DNA of 64,000 nucleotides from Astropecten irregularis (lineage: Eukaryota; Echinodermata; Asteroidea; Paxillosida; Astropectinidae), in the NCBI GenBank assembly GCA_963971285.1, contig OZ020250.1:8540499-8604498 (forward strand), in the 5' to 3' direction. The notes beneath the pieces are model-generated. The model saw only the letters and a list, made by a program, of their open reading frames with translations, had not been told where the DNA came from and made no database searches. Position 1 is the first letter of the stretch. Each line of letters opens with the position of its first letter. The position numbers and the translations under genes are program-made. Below are positions 38,455-50,669 of the stretch, piece after piece.

Positions 38455-38780
38455 GTAATAACCATACTTAGTAGTGAGTTTTTTTATCATAAAAAAAGAT
38501 ATATACATGCAACAAATTCCCAGTCCCATACGGCGGGCACTTTTTGAGAAAACAGTGAAAAACAAGTTTTACCGTAGCTATTTTTGATCTTTTAAAGATC
38601 CAAATTGTTTTGGGTCATTGTTTTTACTCTTTTCCTGATAAATACAGCATTTCAGGCCGAACAATAGTTACTTTAACGATATGTTTCTACCATCACCATC
38701 TCTATATACCATATAAGTTCTATGTAAATCTGTGAAGATTTCTGTACATTTATGTTACCAAAGTATGATGGTACCTTTAA
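38455..38780 (-). mobile_element. Degraded TTAA-MITE copy
   Basis: Retains CAGTCCCATACGGCGGGCAC, TTTTTGAGAAAACAGTGAAA, TTTTAAAGATCCAAAT, ATACAGCATTTCAGG and ACCAAAGTATGATGGTACCT. Confidence 0.6.
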
Positions 38781-39777
38781 CAATATTACCCCAAACCGCC
38801 TTAGTCATTTTGCCTCTATGCACGGCGTGAGTAGTCTACCACCGACGATTTCATGATTTATGTCAAGATAATGGAAACAAAATGAAAGTATCGTAAAATA
38901 AACATTACGTATGGGAGAAAAAATGCAAGTACGCTGAAACCAAAATGACCACACCCAACTGAGCATGACGAAAACCAGTTGATTCTAGTGATGATATACA
39001 GCCGTTATATCGCTTACTCCCAAATGGGGATCGCGGTTGCCATGTCAACGCAATACACCATGACTATCAACAAAAGGCTACCAGCAGAAAAACAAAGGCT
39101 GATGCATGCTTATTAATATTGGGCATAACAGTTTTCATTTTTATTATTGTTTACTTTATTTATGTTTATATGTCTATATTTATATTGAAATAGATCGCAA
39201 GGGAAAGGTTTTTTTCCCCAGAAAACATTATTTTCATAGTTAAAAGTCTCACTTTTCTGTTCAAAAACTAGCCTTGAAAAGATTGTTATTTTTATGTGGA
39301 AGCTGGACACAGCACAGGTGACATAGAGGTCGCCATACTGGCTGGAGGGTTACTTCCACGGTTATACAAACCGGTTTGATTAACGCGTTAATAACATATA
39401 GTTGGGCACAACCAATTATGACACGATATACTATTCATTTCGAATGTGTCAATAATTATTTTTTCACGCCGAAATACCAGACATATTTTTCTTATTTCAA
39501 ATTTCTATTTTTAATTATAATCAATTGATTCTTAGCCTGACAGCGTGTATTTGGGGGAATCAAATTTATCACAATCTACACGTTGGTTATTAAAAACCCA
39601 AGCAATGGCCGGTCTTTTTTTTGACTGACGTGCATGCGATATGCATGGTGTGCATTATGTAGGCGTTAACCAAAGATAACATGGTTTAGCACGATACCCC
39701 TCTCTTGAAATCTTAAAAAACTGTTTCTTTTTGATGCACAATGAGTATATTTCCGTGATCCAAGGGAAGATACCAAG
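38781..39777. other. Non-coding; possible upstream region of the short exon at 39778
   Basis: No supported gene. The last few hundred bases could hold a 5' UTR if the short coding exon at 39778-39804 is real. Confidence 0.3.
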
Positions 39778-39804
39778 ATGTCTACTCAAGAACTTTACTG
39801 CAAG
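39778..39804 (+). CDS. Candidate first coding exon (MSTQELYCK) with GTAAGT donor
   Basis: ATG in good context (ACCAAGATGT), nine codons, then AAG|GTAAGT, a strong 5' splice site in phase 0. No following exon was recognised, so product and reality are open. Nine codons can arise by chance. Confidence 0.25.
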
Positions 39805-40150
39805 GTAAGTTTCTATGAATGGATTTGATTGTGAATGTTGTTATTGTGAATAATGTGAACCGGCGTTTGTTAGGACAGCCGGTTCAGTAATTCAGGAAAA
39901 CAGGTGTCCTTAGGCGAACGTGTATCGTGTACAGTGCAGTGTAGTAACACTCAGTGTAGAGCGAGTATTCAGTAATGGTTTACTTATTCAGTGCTACTTC
40001 CTCATTATTTTATTATTGTCCCTAGTTGCAACAAATATTTTCAAATGCCATGAATGTGGTGAATATTCACTGCATTGGATTTTGAAATTAAATTTGTAAT
40101 TTTTATTTTAGTGATGACTGATGATTTTAGTGAATTCCTAATTCCTGGTA

Positions 40151-40351
40151 CAGTGGAACGCCATTATAACGAACATGCCCGGCCGGGATACACAGAAATT
40201 GTTCGTTATATTGGTCGTTTGAATTATGGTGAACAATGTTCAGTATCCCTACAGTTTTACACATGTAGGCCTACATAAAAATTGGGACTGGGAGCCAAAG
40301 ATGATGTTCGATGTTCGGTATAGCGGTGTTTGTTATAGCGGCATTCCACTG
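40151..40351. mobile_element. Pogo/Tigger-like MITE, TA-flanked
   Basis: CAGTGGAACGCCATTATAAC ... GTTATAGCGGCATTCCACTG between TA dinucleotides (40149-40150, 40352-40353). The ends resemble pogo-type 'CAGTGGAACC...TATAACG' termini. Confidence 0.75.
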
Positions 40352-40427
40352 TATTGGTAACAATCACTCGGTCATGTCAGGTGATGGTACATGTACTTCC
40401 AGAAGTAAGGTTCATGGAGTCTGCTCC

Positions 40428-40808
40428 CTAGTTCTGTGTGCAATTAAGGTGATGGTATCTGAAGTACATACATTGAAATAATGTACGGTCCACATTTTCA
40501 TAAAATATCAGATGGAATGAATTATCTACGGCCGGCCTCCACTTTTTTAAATTATAAATAAGGCCACATAAAAAAAAAAATTGTTTAGCGTCCACCTCTT
40601 CCAAATTTTCTAGGTAGGGAGGGAGGTTTTTATTTTTATTTTTTATTTTAAGGATAGAATGGCAACATGCCTGTGGAAGAAAAGATACATGGTATTCATG
40701 GTCAGAAAACATGTTAGGAAGATACTGAAGACCATAGAAGCTTTCAAGCTAGATATCTGACCATTGGAAATTTCAGTAGACTAGAGAAACAAGGTTTATA
40801 AAAAAGTA
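40428..40808. other. Non-coding; nothing recognised
   Basis: AT-rich; no exon or repeat boundary that can be supported. Confidence 0.3.
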
Positions 40809-40924
40809 GTCCGAGTTACTTGGACCCTAAAAACGCCTTTTTTAACATTTGGACATGAACCTTCTATCGCTAGATCATGTCCAAATGAGAAAAAGGCGAT
40901 TTTTATCGTCCAAGTTACTTGGAC
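40809..40924. mobile_element. 116-bp hairpin MITE, TA-flanked
   Basis: GTCCGAGTTACTTGGAC and GTCCAAGTTACTTGGAC at the ends; inner arms ACATTTGGACATGA and TCATGTCCAAATG. The short unpaired centre gives an almost complete hairpin. TA on both sides. Confidence 0.72.
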
Positions 40925-41132
40925 TAATAAAAGAGATGACTTACTGGATACAAGTCAAGATAACTTCAATCTGAGCTTTGTAACGCTGGGGTAGTGTTTC
41001 TGAAAAGTAAGTTTACAGGGTTTTTTGACCTACTTATACAATGGTACACTTCGAATGCGGCGGCAGCCATTTTTTTCAAAACGCCCTCTATCGGTCCCAA
41101 AGGGTTTGTGCACAAGTGAGGGTCGTCAATGG
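40925..41132. repeat. Copy of the AAGAATTCCACTGACGG-family element, right end interrupted
   Basis: Shares AACTTCAATCTGAG, GCCATTTTTTTCAAAACGCC and GTTTGTGCACAAGTGA with 21951-22206. At the expected right end the palindromic MITE 41133-41263 takes over. Confidence 0.6.
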
Positions 41133-41263
41133 AATGGGAGACTTTGGAGAACCGGTCTTCAAGTCAACAGCGCACGCGCACGCAATTGTGAGCATGCGCG
41201 TGTTGTTTTGCGCATGCGCTGTTGTGCGTGCGCTGTTAGACCGGTTCTCCAAAGTCTCCCATT
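41133..41263. mobile_element. Palindromic MITE, AATGGGAGACTTTGGAGAAC family
   Basis: Ends AATGGGAGACTTTGGAGAAC and the inverse GTTCTCCAAAGTCTCCCATT are exact; inner CCGGTCTTCAAGTCAACAGC is only partly matched on the right. The GC-rich centre alternates GCGCATGC-like runs. Confidence 0.78.
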
Positions 41264-42989
41264 CTTCTCATAATGTTAACGATGTTCAGTCTGATTGCCT
41301 ATAAATTTCCTTGTGTGGCATGGGCCTAATAATAGCATCGGCAAAATGTTGATGACACAAAAAGAAACTCAAAGTATTGTATGCGTACATCATTACATAA
41401 AAAAAATAAGGTACCAAGGGCACAGTACAATAGCCCAGTTTATAAGCCCATCACTTGTGTATGTGTACAGTATCTCAACTATTGTCTATTGACCAAGAAT
41501 ATTATGGGGAGAATGATAACAAAGTTTGATTAAGACAGTTACTGGCTTACTGCTTCAACTCAGCCCCTTGTGTGATGTACATGTAAACTGTGAAAGGACA
41601 TACATGTTCACTGTTAATAGTGTTATCAAACTGTCAAAAGGTAGCAACTTGAAATTTTGAGATCCATACAGCGAGCGTTTTTTAATTATTTTTCTATCTC
41701 TTTTATATGTTGGTTTTAAAAACAAAATCCATTTTACAAATTAAATACATACTGTACAAACTGACATGTCTATATCAAACATTTTCGAGAATGTTTAACA
41801 TCGCCTGTGGAGGAGTACATGGTTAAATGTTAGAACAATGTCCTTGGATTATTAGAATTGAAAAAAGGAAGGCAATTTATATTTTGCCGGCATTCTTCCT
41901 GTGAATACTATTTTGCCATTTCATTCATTATTCTGATTGGTAAATTTGCAGTATTAGAACATACCTCCGGCAAAATAATATTTAGAAAAAGAAGGTCCTC
42001 ATGACGTATTGAGAATTGGCAAATGAGAAGAATGATAGTTCCGGCAAAAATATCTACTTCACAAATAGAATGGTCAAACCTGACAAAATAGTTGTACTGC
42101 TTAGTACTGCATCAAAATTAAATTCAGAAAGATGGAACATTACTTCACTAGCCTAAATCAAAGCAAATGATGCACATGATGTGGAGGTCTATGGTAAGGG
42201 AATTGACAGACTTGTCTCACACGTAGAAACCTTCATGGATGAAAAGACAAATTGGACTTTGCATGATGGAGCCTTGAATAACACAATGATAACAATTCAT
42301 GTAACTGTGCTGTTTACCTTGATGTCTGAATGAATGGCTGGGTCCAGAAAACTAAACTGTTCACAAAATCTTTACACATTATTACTGTAAGTAGCATGTG
42401 TAGCAGTGAAACTTGTGAAGAAAGCTTGCACTAAACTTTAGTCTGAAAAAAGCAGAACACTTGCACAATCTAGGTCTCAAAAAGCAGTAAACAGATGGAA
42501 TGGATAAATAATGACAGGAATTATGGAACACTGGTTTTACTGAATTCTCTGACATATTTTGTTGGTATTTTGCTGTATCGTATGTGTGCCACAAACAATT
42601 TTTGTGGCTTTTGTTATTAGGCATACAGTTTCGTTTTTCTTATGCCCTCACATTGTATATGCCGGATTTTTTTTTTTGTGCACTGCAGCACAGAACAGGA
42701 TGTGTTTAGTTATATGCCATCATCAAGGCATTCGTATCAGCTGTTTGGCAAACTTTATTGTCTAGCTCAACTCAAGGTAATTCTGGGAATGGTGACTTGC
42801 AAGCTTGCAAGATTTATTTCAGATTATTTGCATGCTCTTGCCAAAGAGCTGCACTGTATGGATGGGTGCAAATTGTTTTCCCCAAACAGTATCACTTTCA
42901 GTGTTTCCCAAAACAAAGTATTGTTTCCAAACATTATGTCTATACCTGATAATCCTGATGTGATATTCGGTTACAAACATTACATTTTG
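41264..42989. other. Non-coding; nothing recognised
   Basis: No exon with splice signals plus coding character. A 153-codon plus-strand open stretch at 42642-43103 runs into a SINE tail and has low-complexity composition. Confidence 0.35.
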
Positions 42990-43470
42990 TCAAATCCTGC
43001 TTGCACTCCAGTCGGAGTTTGTTCTCTTTTCGATGACTTAAAATTAATCCGTTTCCCTTGTGGTTATCTGATAATTATATTCAATTATTTTTATATTGAT
43101 TAAAAAGCAGTGCTCACCATTGAGTGATCCTCATATACTAGGTACATGATGTACCATTTCTCAAATTGCAGCATTGCTAATGCTGCATATGTGTATTACA
43201 TATTTATGTGCATTTTCAATGATCCTTGGGATACATGTAGCGGTATGTGAATGGTTTTATGGCTTCTGACTGCCAAACGAACATGATACATACATGTAGA
43301 CTATTAGGGACACTGCCCACATAGGGCTGGATACAGTATAGCTCTTGGTGGAGCGTGCCGCTTGTACAGTATTCCGGGGAGCGCTGGTTCGAATCCCGCT
43401 CCAGTAGAATTTTCTTCAAGTTCACTTTTCAATAAAATTATTCCAGTCAGTTTCCCTTGTGTTGATGATG
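42990..43470 (+). repeat. tRNA-derived SINE (with a truncated copy in front)
   Basis: 42990-43090 is a tail fragment (CACTCCAGTCGGAG ... CGTTTCCCTTGTGGTTAT). From about 43190 a fuller copy has the 'CCTTGGGATACATG' body, B box GGTTCGAATCCCGCTCC at 43387-43403 and the same tail. The A box region is degenerate. Confidence 0.7.
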
Positions 43471-43916
43471 ACTCCCCCCCACCCTATATTTACATTTTGT
43501 GTTAAAAAGTATAACATGGTAAGATTATATTATTACAAAATATTACAATGTAATAGTTTTCTTTCAAATTGATACATTACATGTATATGCTGTGATGTCA
43601 ATACTTGGTATCAGTTTGCATACTTATCATGCATTGTATCATGTAACCTGAGGCAGTGGACATAATGTATGGAGGAGGAAATGGATTTGCTATTTTTTTT
43701 TAAATACCCATCAGAAAGGTCCCACACCTTTGAAGCAAACAATCTGAGAGCTTAGCACTTAAGGAAACAATAGTATCTGTTTATATGATATAAAAACAAT
43801 CTTGAGTGAACATATTATATTACCCTGATTGTAATCCCAACAATATTGAACAGTTAAGTGAATGAGAGTCTACAGTCTGACTTCCTTGTGTCTTATAATT
43901 ACTTTGGCCATGACCA

Positions 43917-44158
43917 GGGGCCAATTTTATAGAGCCGCTTAGCACAAAAAATTGCTTAGCACAAAAATGGCTTGCCCAATAAAACAAACCGCCCCTGAAA
44001 ATTCCATTTGATATTCATGGTCAGTAAACAACAGCCAAAGAACAATTGCAAGTGATACACAACTCATGGACATTTGGTTGTTAATTCGGTTTTTATTAAG
44101 ACAGAAATGTCATGCTTAGCAAATTTTTGTGCTAAGCAGCTCTATGAAATTGGCCCAG
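43917..44158. mobile_element. Inverted-repeat element, 'CCAATTTCATAGAGC' family
   Basis: GGGGCCAATTTTATAGAGCC ... GCTCTATGAAATTGGCCC with CTTAGCACAAAAATTTGCTAAGC-type arms. Relatives at 31597, 56350 and 59489. Confidence 0.7.
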
Positions 44159-46187
44159 ATGACAGTTAAACAGGATACCTGTACCCCAAACCTTCAGCTG
44201 TGGGATTCCTATCATCCATCAGGTTTTCATGCTCCATCACACTCTGAAATTTCATCTCAAAAATCAATTAAGACCGAGAGTTACGAAAAACGATGCACCA
44301 CTGCACAAAGGAGCGCATGAGTCCCACTTTAAGACAACACCTTGGCCTCAAGTGTGCGTGTAGCATCCCAAACCATGATAATTAATCTGCCTGATTGCTA
44401 TGGCGAGGGTGTTTCACTTGACTAGCCTACAGTGAGAGGAGGACCACACGTTATCTATCTCATTCATTAATCATTCAGACCACACCACATGTATCTAGCG
44501 AGAAAGCCAAGATTAGAACACAATTTAATAGTGTATTATATGTTTGAAATTGATGGAGGTGACATATTGAAAAATTATGCATTTTAATTAGTACCAGGTA
44601 CATAGTGTATAGGTACTATAGGGCCAATGATTTTCCGTTTCAGGAAAGGGCAAATTCCGTTTTGAAAAATCCTGAATTCGCTTCAGGCTGAATTCTGTTT
44701 CACTTTTTTCAGCACATAAAAGTGCATTAAAAATGTATCAATTGGTACAGTAAGTGTCACAACTGTGTATGATATTGCTAAGTTCCTCAAGGTTTTTGGG
44801 CTCCAGCAGTAGTAATTTCATGCTGATTTGGTCTGTCTCTTTCATATTGGAATCAATCAATTTGACATATTATGTGTTTAATCAATACATTTTCAGGAAT
44901 TATCCTAAAAATCTGTTTTCCATAATTTTGAGGAGCTGATTCTGCGAATTCCGTCTGTTTTCCATGTTCGCGGAAAATCAGTGGCCCTAAGTGTACATGT
45001 ACAAAATGTACGTAGTGCATACACAAGTACTGTCTTTATAAATAAAAAAATAATTATGACGACTCATACTCATGCTAAATAATCAATCTTTTTCCTTACG
45101 CAGGTTACAAATATGAATAGGGAAGTCATTATATTTGTAGATTAATTTGATTACAATAATCAAATCCATTTAAATTGCAGATTTCATGTTGGGTCTTGTT
45201 GCAGGCTGGTAATTATGCAATGTCCCAAACAAATATGAGCCTGAGCTTACACGCACTAGACAAGATGTGTACAATACATTGCTACCCTAGTACTTGAAAT
45301 ATAACATGTATTGTACGTACATGTACTGTACATATGTGTACATACATATGTGTACATATGTACATGTGCATACATGTGTACATTATAACAGTACACATTT
45401 GCACAAAAAAGTACAAATTCATCAATTGTACACGGCTACACGCAAAAGTATTGTGTACATGTAAATGTACAATATGTCATAGAATTGCATGCATTTGGAT
45501 AGTAATTCATTATATTACTGTATGGGGAAAAGATGAGTCATTGTACACAGGGGATAAAGTGCATTGGATTGGACCATATTCCTCTATGATTGGACACTGG
45601 ACTATCAGATATGCAGTTATGCACTGTATACAATTGTCAATTTTTTCACACACCAGTGGTGCACAAAGCATTGGAGGCCACTGTGGTATTGTAAATTTAT
45701 AAATATCTCCAATAGAGAGGCACACTTTAATCTTTATAAGGGTGTAAAGGTTGTTGGTTTCATAAGGTAAATGCATAACATGTCTACCGTACCCATCTGC
45801 AGCTCATGGGACTGTATGGGATGGAATATTATTAGCACATAGAGGCTAGCTACATGTATGCAGATTGAGATGTTGAAGGGCCATTTAAAACAAAATGAAT
45901 GAATACAATGTACACGTATTCAAAATACTATTTACGATTTTACGTTAGACAATGTAGAACATTGTGGATCTGGTTTGTGGTATAAGGTCTCAATGTTTCA
46001 ACTAGCCTGTTGTAGTCATCATCAGGCATTCAGGGGAACATTGATTGTGAATGTATACTGTAGATTGTCCCAACACAAATTGTTTTTAATGTACATGGGG
46101 TTGTATGACACTGTTTCTTGTACAGATGCAGATCACTGCATTGGTAAAAAAAAAAGTGCAATTTGAATTTACTGTAATAGTATACTG
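44159..46187. other. Non-coding, with TACATG-rich microsatellite-like tract
   Basis: No gene supported. About 45298-45390 is dominated by GTACATGTAC/ACATATGTGTACAT units, overlapping palindromes of TACATGTA and CATATG. Similar short runs recur up to 54 kb. Confidence 0.5.
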
Positions 46188-46189
46188 TA

Positions 46190-46619
46190 CAGGGTGTCCC
46201 CCAAAAACGCAACACTTGTGTCGAGAACTATTAAATGAAAATTAAACTGTTTACCATACCACTTCAAGATTCAGATATGTGATACAACTATGTCTTGGCT
46301 ATCACCATGTAGAATTTGAGCAAAATTTGACTGAAATTGAGGGGAAAAACTAAGACTGAATTACCCAACCTCAAAAACCTGATTTTCATCTTTCTTTCAT
46401 ACACATTATGTGTGTATTGACCACGTACTGTGGGTGTTATCCTTGCAAATTTGTTTTTAAGGAGTACCCATTCAATTGGTCATATTTTCGCCAATTTCAG
46501 CCCAAATATGCTGATAGCCAAGACATGGCTGTATTGTATCTGAATCTTGAAGTGATAAACACTTTCATTTTAACATAATAGGTCCTGACACAGTGTTGCG
46601 TTTTTTCTGGGACACCCTG
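46190..46619. mobile_element. Tc1/mariner-type MITE, TIR CAGGGTGTCCC, TA TSD
   Basis: 430 bp between TA at 46188-46189 and 46620-46621. Ends CAGGGTGTCCCCCAAAAACG and the inverse of GTTGCGTTTTTTCTGGGACA are matched apart from one indel. Inner arms are also inverse (TTCAAGATTCAGATA and TATCTGAATCTTGAA; CTTGGCTATCA and TGATAGCCAAG). Confidence 0.85.
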
Positions 46620-46621
46620 TA

Positions 46622-47472
46622 CATGAAAAATGTCTTCTAATAAAATGCAAAGGTGCATTGACACAGGTGCAACGACAAAGGTGCAACTCTGATTTTTAAA
46701 GAAGGCAGCACAGTTTTCCCTTGGGTAGAAAGGGTTGGTATAAAAATCTGAAATGTCTACTGCAACAATTTAAAGGGGTTTGGGTGCCAGGGGCACTAAG
46801 GGGCAGTTAGGCAGTGACTATAGGGGCATTTTAAGATACTGGTACCCAGTCTTTGTTGTGTGAAATGCTCCTGTCATGTTTCATGCATAAACACATTCCA
46901 ATAAATAATGTACAATGTACTTGTATCAATTACTGATTATTCAGAAATCGAGTTGTCGAGCAATCAAAAGTATTGTTTTCCATTCCTTTTGACAACTTAA
47001 TTTAATTTGTTACAACTAATTAAAAGGTACACCCTTTGTATGCTGCAAAATGCATGAGTTGTAGTTCACAAACATGACTGAGACATGCTAGAACTTTAGA
47101 AGGAATATGAAATTACATGTAAGTACCTTGCACATGGTGTGCTCGACTTGGTTCCACCGCTTCAAATTTCAACTTAATCTAATCATACACATGTCATACA
47201 ATACACTCTATACACGTACATGTCTGAACATCTGCTCAAATTACGGGCAAGGCGTTCAAATGTCCCCGCTGATATTGACCTACATATATCCAGGATATCC
47301 TCACTAGGTTCACGAAGAAGACACGAGAACTATGTACGAATACCTCTTATGCATATGATATCATTCTACGAAGATACCATACAGTGTGTAGGTACATGTA
47401 TGTACACCCTGGCAGCATAATTAACAACACCATGCTAAATCTCACAATATTATCCAATGCTTGGAGTTACAG
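46622..47472. other. Non-coding; nothing recognised
   Basis: AT-rich, no exon or repeat boundary that can be supported. Confidence 0.3.
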
Positions 47473-47474
47473 TA

Positions 47475-47583
47475 GGAGGGCCTGACTCGTTTTGATTCTA
47501 GCAGGATCTTTCTCAATGGCTGAGAAAAGATCATGAAGCCTTTGAGAAAGATCCTGCTATGATCGAAATGCTTCAGGCCCTCC
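47475..47583. mobile_element. 109-bp hairpin element, TA-flanked
   Basis: About 42-bp arms: GGAGGGCCTGA and GCAGGATCTTTCTCAA on the left, TTGAGAAAGATCCTGC and TCAGGCCCTCC on the right, with a mismatched stretch of about 15 bp between and a loop of about 25 bp. TA on both sides suggests a mariner-type MITE. The shape also resembles a pri-miRNA hairpin. Confidence 0.65.
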
Positions 47584-47859
47584 TAACTTTATGCATTTGA
47601 TATACAGTAATAACAGTATTTCAGGTCATTTTGGCTGATGAGCAGTGTGCAGCTCCAGGCAGATTTTGTTTGACTCTGTTGAACTGAGCTGCTTCCTATG
47701 AATAAAACAAAACATTTTCTAGCTTGCATCCTGATTTTCCATTTCAGACTCAAACACAAGTTCTTGTTCCTCTCAGTGAGTGTCACCGAAATGGAATCCG
47801 TGAATTGAAACAGAAAATTTTAATCATAGCAATTTGACCCCTTTTTTAATTGCTGTTTT

Positions 47860-48180
47860 ATTTTAATATCATCATCAAATGACCACAAGGGAAACTGACT
47901 GAATTTAACTGCTGTTTTTTTTTCTCAGAAGACAAAATCACTGTCTTCTCTCGGCCAGTAATTTTTAAAAATTAAATTAATCAGGGCAACCACAGAAAGG
48001 GATACTGACCGGATTTATTTTAAGTCGTTGAAAAGTGAAGAAAGAAAAAGTTGAATGGAGCATAATTTGAACCAGCGACCTCCGGTTCGAACCAGAGCGC
48101 CAGTGCAGTGTTCCAGGGTTCGCTGGTTCGAATCCCACTCCAGTCAAATTCTGCATTGTTCACTTTCCAACGACTCCATT
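47860..48180 (+). repeat. Composite SINE copies
   Basis: GACCACAAGGGAAACTGACT tail in reverse orientation (47879-47900), then around 48060-48150 GCTGGTTCGAATCCCACTCC with a B box. A reverse fragment AACCAGCGACCTCCGGTTCG just before gives a head-to-head pair. Confidence 0.6.
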
Positions 48181-48473
48181 TCATTTTATGATCGGAATAT
48201 TATTCTTGGTTTGAATCACAGGATGAACACTTTCACTCCGACATGTTTGTCGGCCAAATATTCTTCCTAAACCAAATTCCATACCAAGAAAGCCTGGGTG
48301 CGTTAGTCCAGTTACATTGTGAGTCAGTTATTGGTTCTAAATTAAAATGATGTGAATTTGTAGGACTTGTGTAAGTACTGTGTAGACTGACTTGCAGTAT
48401 AGTATAGTATAGTATAGAAGGCAAGTGGCATAACGACTTTGTACGGGCATTATTCATGTTGTGACACCTGCAT

Positions 48474-48743
48474 TTGGTCATATATTCACCCCGCCACATT
48501 GAAAATGATACAGCATCATGCTTGCTTGATATGCCATATTGCTCCTGTCCTGGGGCAGTTGTTCCATCACTGGGCATTGCAGTCACTAACGAAGAGAGAG
48601 AGGGGGAGAAATCCTCTTTGGATAAAGAGATATATGGACTTTTTGGTGCGATCGGAAATGAGTCGGAGGCATTTGGCAAGATCAATAAACCTGAGACCGT
48701 AGACCGATGCACTCAGTTGCTGACGCTCGCGGGAGATTTATAA
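48474..48743 (+). CDS. Candidate terminal coding exon, unknown product
   Basis: Open frame ending in a TAA at 48741-48743, possibly entered at the acceptor-like AAATGATACAG near 48513. The C-terminal part (NEEREGEKSSLDKEIYGLFG, then NESEAFGKINKPE, ending RCTQLLTLAGDL) is charged and reads like a real protein. Composition is richer in GC than the neighbourhood. The opposite strand is also open, so this may be chance or an old gene fragment. No family recognised. Confidence 0.25.
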   Translation: MVIYSPRHIENDTASCLLDMPYCSCPGAVVPSLGIAVTNEEREGEKSSLDKEIYGLFGAIGNESEAFGKINKPETVDRCTQLLTLAGDL

Positions 48744-49539
48744 TGATAACTAGAAAATGTTAACTACGTGTGTACATCTACATTACATTATTAATGTACA
48801 TAAATGATGTATGTGTACTGTATACAGTAAGCTCACATGAATATTATGTTCACACATATTGTATCCTTGTGGAGACATGGATTTATTCTCGTGTACTACT
48901 ACTAATGAACACTCTCTGAAGAGCAGAATTGAAATCACTCCCATTTGAAATAATTACCAGAATGACTTTCCTGCCATGCCTGGGTTGAATTTTTTAGGAA
49001 AGGCCCTTAAAATTGATATGTGGAGTCAGTGTTTCACTCCTTCTTGTAATCACTCAGTTCAACCTTTATGTTGCAACCTGATTTTTTAATCAACCTTTAA
49101 TGAATGAATAATGAATGAATTATGTAAAATACTTACAAATAAGTATACATGTACTTTGAAAATTTGTCCTTTTTGAGTTCATTCCAAATATCAAAGTTCA
49201 TTCCAACTTGTAATAAACTGCACTGCAAATTGCTCATCAGCCAAAAATGACGTGAAATATATAAAAAGCTTGGATTTTCTCAAAGGTTTTCTCAAAGGCT
49301 TTTACTATGATCTTAACTCCAAGCCTACATGTTGTACAAATGTATTTTTGTGAAAACCTTGTGGAGGCATATTCATTCTATTGTGCTTGGTGTCTGCACA
49401 AGACACTAGATACATGTAGGCGTTCATGTTCACATTAGTTTTGCTTCATGTGTATTTGTGTATTACGTGTCAGCGTTGCATTGAAAATGCAATAGCCTTA
49501 TGCATAATAATTGCACCTGTACAATCTACATGTACATGT
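48744..49539. other. Non-coding; nothing recognised
   Basis: Short stretches near 49225-49330 (GCTCATCAGCCAAAAATGAC) are the inverse of 47628-47650, suggesting an old duplicated or inverted fragment. Confidence 0.35.
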
Positions 49540-49775
49540 AAGCTGAACAAAGAAAAATTTACTGGAGCGGGATTCGAACCAGCGTTTGGCAGTCAGAAGC
49601 CATGAAACCACGCACACGTACCACTATATCCCAGGGATCCGATTTTATCGATACTCGCAGCAGTGCTGCAGCCTGAGAAACAATACATTGGGGATATCGT
49701 TCAATTTTTCTTTGTTTACCTTTCAATGACTGAAAATTCAGTCAGTTTCCCTTGTGGTTATTTGATAAAATGTAC
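49540..49775 (-). repeat. tRNA-derived SINE copy
   Basis: GAACAAAGAAAAATTTACTG, GGAGCGGGATTCGAACCAGC (B box on minus), then GGCAGTCAGAAGCCATGAAA. The A-box region is deleted. Confidence 0.65.
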
Positions 49776-50669
49776 ATGTACAAATTTGTTCAACTTTGCC
49801 ACTTGCAGCACAATTTATGGCTCATATACTGTACAAGTACATGTAGCTGTGACACGTTCATGCACTCAAAGACTGTGAAGTGCTGTTACATGTACAGTAC
49901 ATGTATGTGTAACACATAATAATGTACGTGACATACATTTTGGTGTTGAAGCACTTACATGTACCATCCATATTTTTTTGTCATCACCAGTTATCTGACA
50001 AACCACTTTATAATAAAATCACTGTAAAATGGTAGAGCCTATCATCCTATTGGCATGCAGTAAAACAATGCAAGGTACATGTACATGTACTGTACATCTC
50101 TCTTAGGGGTGGAGCTATGATTGTCAGGAATGGGGGGGGGGGGACACAAAATATACAGTGAGCTGAATTTTGATTTACCATATATTTTTATGCAGTACAG
50201 TATATTTGAACAGTCATGAACAGGCATACATTTATGAATTATAATTACATGTACACGTCAGCGAATGAAAATGATAATTAAAGTACGATCAATGCACCAT
50301 ACATGTATACATTGTATCATGATCGTACCACAATTAATCTCCCTGAATCTGTTTTTAGAAGATACAGTCTGTTCAGTCTGTACACGTTCTTGTGCAGTAT
50401 GCAATATCATATTTTTTTTAATCTCTCGTGTATGAAAATAATCGAGAGATTATTCTGGCTACCTCTTGTAGACATGGTAGATGGTGGTCATAATGTAGAT
50501 GTACATGTACACTGGGAACGTATATCTACTAAAGTGAATGTGTAGCTTAATTGCACCATGCTATTATACAATATACATGTACTGTACAAGCGTACATCCA
50601 TACTGTATACATGTACATGTACGATAAATAGATACTGTACTTATTCATTTTTTACAGTACAGCGTGTGT
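49776..50669. other. Non-coding, TACATGTAC-rich
   Basis: Many TACATGTAC palindromes, a G10 run near 50135 and no supported exon. Confidence 0.4.

Noticed and set aside
42642..43103. 153-codon plus-strand open stretch
   Set aside because: Aromatic and Cys/His-rich translation of AT-rich DNA that runs into a SINE tail; no domain.
48233..48712. 159-codon minus-strand open stretch
   Set aside because: Opposite strand of the candidate exon at 48474; it reads through a homopolymer-like TATAG run and has no recognisable domain. The plus frame is somewhat more protein-like.
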